Assembly (NCBI GenBank): GCA_964562375.1
Contig: CAZLSW010000004.1
Span: forward strand, 14,379-78,378
DNA: 64,000 nucleotides
DNA from: JAJPXC01 sp964562375
Lineage (GTDB): Bacteria; Bacteroidota; Bacteroidia; Bacteroidales; Muribaculaceae
Direction: 5' to 3'
Both the position numbers and the translations under genes were made by a program. The stretch's first letter is position 1; each line of letters opens with the position of its first letter. Positions 61,413 through 64,000 of this stretch are shown piece by piece. The notes under the pieces were generated by a model. It was not told the origin of the DNA and made no database searches. It was given only the letters and a program-made list of their open reading frames with translations.

Positions 61413-62836
61413 AGCATGAATTCATATCCACCGAAACTGGCAACTCGCGCCTAATCCTAATATTTTCGGGCTGGGGAAGCCACTCATCTCTTTTTCAGGG
61501 AGTTAGCAAGCCTGGATACGATATTTTAGTGGTGTGGGGCTACACCGAGGAAACTCCTCTACCCAAGCAGGTAAACACTTACTCAGAGATTGTGCTAATC
61601 GCCTGGTCGATGGGCGTTTACGAAGCGCAACGTTTACTTGCCGACAGCGATTTACCCTTTACGGCCAAGATTGCCGTCAACGGCACGCTATGGCCGCGCG
61701 ACGACCAGCGTGGGATACATGCGGCCGTCTTCGATGCGACACTTAACAACCTCAATGCCAGCACGTTGAAGAAATTCTATCTGCGCATGTGTGGCGGCAA
61801 TCGTGCCCTCTCCTCCAATCCATCTTACCTCACCGCCCGCGACCTCGACGACCAAATCGCCGAACTTCAGGCACTTAGCAAGAGAATGGAAGTCGGGGCG
61901 CCCTCGGCGCGACACCCCTTCTGGACACTTGCAGCCATCGGAGTCCGCGACCTCATCTTTCTTCCTGAAAATCAGCGAAATGCGTGGAGCAAGGTGCCAC
62001 AATTGGAACTTGACATACCCCACCTTCCCGACTGGCAAGCCCTGCTTGACCGCCTGGTGGTCGACAAACTCCTTGTGGCTGAGCGATTTGACGCCGCTCG
62101 CGACGACTACGACAAGTTGGCCGAAATCCAAGAGAGAGTCGCCAAGGCCCTCGTGTGGGCATGGGTCCAAAATTGGAACGAAGATTACATCGACTCCACC
62201 AAAGAAGAGAAGCATGCGGCCCGCGTTTTCCCCCACATTCTGGAAATTGGCACAGGTACTGGCCTGCTAACCAAAGAGATACGCAATTTCTTCATCCACG
62301 ACCGGCTCGAGCTTTGGGATATCTGCCCCATTACCCTGCCTCTTGAAGAGAACGAGACCACCCGCATCGGCGACGCCGAGGTGATGATCAAGGAACTCCC
62401 CGACAACTCTCTCGACATGATCGCGTCGGCCTCTACTGTGCAGTGGTTCAACTCGTTACCCACATTCTTGGACGAGTGCCTACGCGTGCTCAAGCCTGGT
62501 GGCTACCTTCTGTTGTCGACCTTTGGACCCCGCACCTACGAGGAGTTGCGCAACCTTGGTGTCGAATTACCTAAATACCCTAGTTATCAGGAGGTTTGCG
62601 ATATGATTGGCCCGGATTGGATGATTGACGCCCTTAAGGTTGACATCCTGCGCGAGTACAAGACCGACCCTCTCCAGGTGCTCGACCATATGCGGCGCAT
62701 GGGCGTTAACTGCGTGAACCGCAAGCCATTGGAAGTAGCTCAAATGCGCAAAATCATCGACGAGTATCCCCGGTTGTTTGGCTGCCAAGTCACCTACCAA
62801 CCGATTTATATAGTGCTTTTCAAACGTAAACAATGA
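61409..62836 (+). CDS. Fused BioG-BioC: pimeloyl-ACP methyl esterase and malonyl-ACP O-methyltransferase
   Basis: 475 residues. The BioG (DUF452) alpha/beta-hydrolase part (1-~215) has IAWSMGVYEA with nucleophile Ser67 and NGTLWPRDD. The BioC methyltransferase part (~220-475) has AdoMet motif LEIGTGTGLLTKEI (~277-290), MIASASTVQWFN and FLDECLRVLKPGGYLLLSTF (shown in part). BioC starts pimeloyl synthesis by methylating malonyl-ACP; BioG removes the methyl group at the end. The fusion is known in Bacteroides. It starts in the bioF stop and overlaps bioD by four bases, so it is translationally coupled on both sides. Confidence 0.94.
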   Translation: MKHEFISTETGNSRLILIFSGWGSHSSLFQGVSKPGYDILVVWGYTEETPLPKQVNTYSEIVLIAWSMGVYEAQRLLADSDLPFTAKIAVNGTLWPRDDQRGIHAAVFDATLNNLNASTLKKFYLRMCGGNRALSSNPSYLTARDLDDQIAELQALSKRMEVGAPSARHPFWTLAAIGVRDLIFLPENQRNAWSKVPQLELDIPHLPDWQALLDRLVVDKLLVAERFDAARDDYDKLAEIQERVAKALVWAWVQNWNEDYIDSTKEEKHAARVFPHILEIGTGTGLLTKEIRNFFIHDRLELWDICPITLPLEENETTRIGDAEVMIKELPDNSLDMIASASTVQWFNSLPTFLDECLRVLKPGGYLLLSTFGPRTYEELRNLGVELPKYPSYQEVCDMIGPDWMIDALKVDILREYKTDPLQVLDHMRRMGVNCVNRKPLEVAQMRKIIDEYPRLFGCQVTYQPIYIVLFKRKQ

Positions 62837-63474
62837 GCGGAAAAAAGATATTTGTGACAGGCATCGACACCGACGCCGGCAAGAGCTACTGCACGGGCTA
62901 CATCGCGCGCAAGATGATGGACGAGGGATTGAAGGTAATCACCTTAAAACCAGTGCAAACCGGTTGTGACGAGTGGGCCGAGGATATTCTCACCCATCGC
63001 CGAATCATGGGGATACCGATGCAGCCTCGCGACCTCGACCACACGACCGCTCCTATCATCTTCTCCTACCCCGCGTCGCCCCATCTGGCCGCCGAGAAGG
63101 ATGGGGGCAAGATTGACGTTGCGCTAATCGACCAAGCGGCAGAGAGACTGGCCGAGGAGTATGACGTGGTGCTGATTGAGGGGGCTGGCGGACTGATGGT
63201 GCCGCTGACCCGCGAGCTGTTGACAATCGACTATGTGGCTGAGCGTCAGTGGCCTGTGATGCTGGTGACCAACGCCCGGCTGGGGTCGATCAACCACACG
63301 TTGCTGTCGCTCGAAGCTATCACCGCCCGTGGCATCGAGGTGCACTCGGTGGTATATAACGAATTCTTTGATACTGACCCCGTTATCGCTCCCGACACCC
63401 GCGACTACATCGCCCGCTTCGTGGGCGCCCACTACCCCGAGGCGCGGATGGAATACGTGCCCAGGATTAAGTAG
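62833..63474 (+). CDS. bioD: Dethiobiotin synthase
   Basis: 213 residues. It closes the ureido ring of dethiobiotin from DAPA, CO2 and ATP. P-loop GIDTDAGKS at 10-18, KPVQTGCDEW, LIEGAGGLMVPLT and VTNARLGSINHTLLSLEA match the family. The TAG stop lies inside the first unit of a palindromic repeat cluster (AAGTAGGAGG). The protein ends shortly after VPRIK, as expected, so the repeat has merely replaced the end. Confidence 0.95.
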   Translation: MSGKKIFVTGIDTDAGKSYCTGYIARKMMDEGLKVITLKPVQTGCDEWAEDILTHRRIMGIPMQPRDLDHTTAPIIFSYPASPHLAAEKDGGKIDVALIDQAAERLAEEYDVVLIEGAGGLMVPLTRELLTIDYVAERQWPVMLVTNARLGSINHTLLSLEAITARGIEVHSVVYNEFFDTDPVIAPDTRDYIARFVGAHYPEARMEYVPRIK

Positions 63475-63632
63475 GAGGTCCCGCCGGTGATAAGTAGGAG
63501 GTCCCGCCGTGTCGACGGGACAGCTATTTCTGTCGGGCCGACACGGCCCGACTTCCTACTTGATTCTGTCGGGCCGACACGGCCCGACTTCCTACTTGAT
63601 TCTGTCGGGCCGACACGGCCCGACTTCCTGCC
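63468..63632. repeat. Palindromic repeat cluster overlapping the 3' ends of convergent bioD and DUF4491
   Basis: One GTCCCGCCG unit, one full GTCCCGCCGTGTCGACGGGA palindrome, then three CGGGCCGACACGGCCCG palindromes spaced ~38 bases. Both flanking genes take their TAG stop from an AAGTAGG segment of the repeats. Confidence 0.9.
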
Positions 63633-63921
63633 TAATGTGGCCGGGGCCAGCGGGGAACCAGCCTCGGTCAACGCGCTTGCGCTGCTCGAAAATCTCCCCG
63701 ATTGTCCAAAACGACGAGAAAGCAAAGACGCCAAGCAGTGACGACCAGAAGATGTGGCTAACCAACACAGACGCTACCACTCCGGCGATTCCCAACAGCA
63801 GGAACCACCACCAGCAGCGCGTACCGAAATAGTACTCGCATTTGATCGTCAGGGGGTGAAACAGCCCTATTATTAAAAATGTGCAAATGCCTATCGCTAG
63901 GCCCAAAAAAGTCAATTCCAT
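63592..63921 (-). CDS. DUF4491 family membrane protein
   Basis: 109 residues. Three hydrophobic segments (LGLAIGICTFLIIGLFHPL, WWWFLLLGIAGVVASVLV, LGVFAFSSFWTIGEIFEQ). The family signature IKCEYYFGTRCWWWFL and the C-terminal EQRKRVDRGWFP are present. Typical members end soon after GWFP. Here about 17 extra residues (GHIRQEVGPCRPDRIK and a few before) are translated from a palindromic repeat, which also provides the TAG. Inner-membrane protein of unknown function. Confidence 0.88.
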   Translation of the reverse strand: MELTFLGLAIGICTFLIIGLFHPLTIKCEYYFGTRCWWWFLLLGIAGVVASVLVSHIFWSSLLGVFAFSSFWTIGEIFEQRKRVDRGWFPAGPGHIRQEVGPCRPDRIK

Positions 63922-63935
63922 AATAGATAATATTT

Positions 63936-64000
63936 TAAGTAGGAGGTCCCGCCGTGATAAGTAGGAGGTCCCGCCGTGATAAGTAGGAGGTCCCGCCGTG
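63936..64000 (+). repeat. Tandem 22-bp repeat running off the window
   Basis: Three copies of TAAGTAGGAGGTCCCGCCGT then GA, the half-site of the palindromic repeat family, directly upstream of the DUF4491 start. The array continues beyond the edge. Confidence 0.85.

Noticed and set aside
1..64000. tRNA, rRNA or insertion sequence.
   Set aside because: I saw no cloverleaf-type sequence, no rRNA motifs and no transposase or integrase gene. A covariance search could still find a missed tRNA.

Overview
The window is chromosomal DNA from a GC-rich member of the Bacteroidales. The evidence is Bacteroidetes-type promoters (TTG, 19-20 bp, TAnnTTTG), fimbrillin-family lipoproteins with DUF3575 and DUF5119 partners, secreted proteins with type IX-like C-terminal sorting domains, a three-gene quinone:fumarate/succinate oxidoreductase, a BioG-BioC fusion, and DUF3943, DUF4491 and DUF5683 proteins. 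Placement near Muribaculaceae is possible but is only an inference. No rRNA, tRNA, CRISPR array, transposase or phage module was seen.

Layout. 1-1392: start of a type I restriction-modification hsdM gene, cut by the window edge. 1645-24440 (minus): a fimbrial-type operon read DUF3575, DUF5119, three fimbrillin lipoproteins, then an enormous glycine-rich repeat protein. The giant gene is split by one in-frame TGA into a 3298-residue part with the signal peptide and a 2067-residue part with the sorting domain. The DUF5119 gene carries a frameshift. 25119-28638 (plus): argR, a GNAT acetyltransferase, argG and argC. 28872-31601 (minus): a secreted GH10-like glycosidase. 31946-37173 (minus): rimP-nusA-infB-folK. 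37513-40041: queF, an Lrp-type regulator and divergent metY. 40064-46687: an accessory region with a four-helix-bundle gene between inverted repeats, two AAA/DUF4143 ATPases, a secreted protein and several non-coding repeats. 46837-52186: a secreted protein and frdCAB. 52761-58830: DUF3943, GH3-like, DUF5683 and MltD-like genes. 58923-63474: bioA-bioF-bioGC-bioD. 63592-63921 (minus): DUF4491.

The most unusual feature is the density and variety of small repeats and their contact with genes. GC-rich palindromes supply the stop codons of several genes and are inserted in frame in bioF. Period-7, -8 and -10 arrays fill intergenic space and one lies inside the DUF3575 gene. A 61-bp near-perfect snap-back palindrome covers the metY stop codon. 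Four copies of a ~210-bp element with inverted ends are present. Both AAA/DUF4143 genes have gene-specific tandem ~32-34-bp units stacked immediately upstream of, and running into, the -33 element of a good promoter. These iterated promoters and the inverted-repeat-bracketed four-helix-bundle cassette are the best candidates for undescribed systems.
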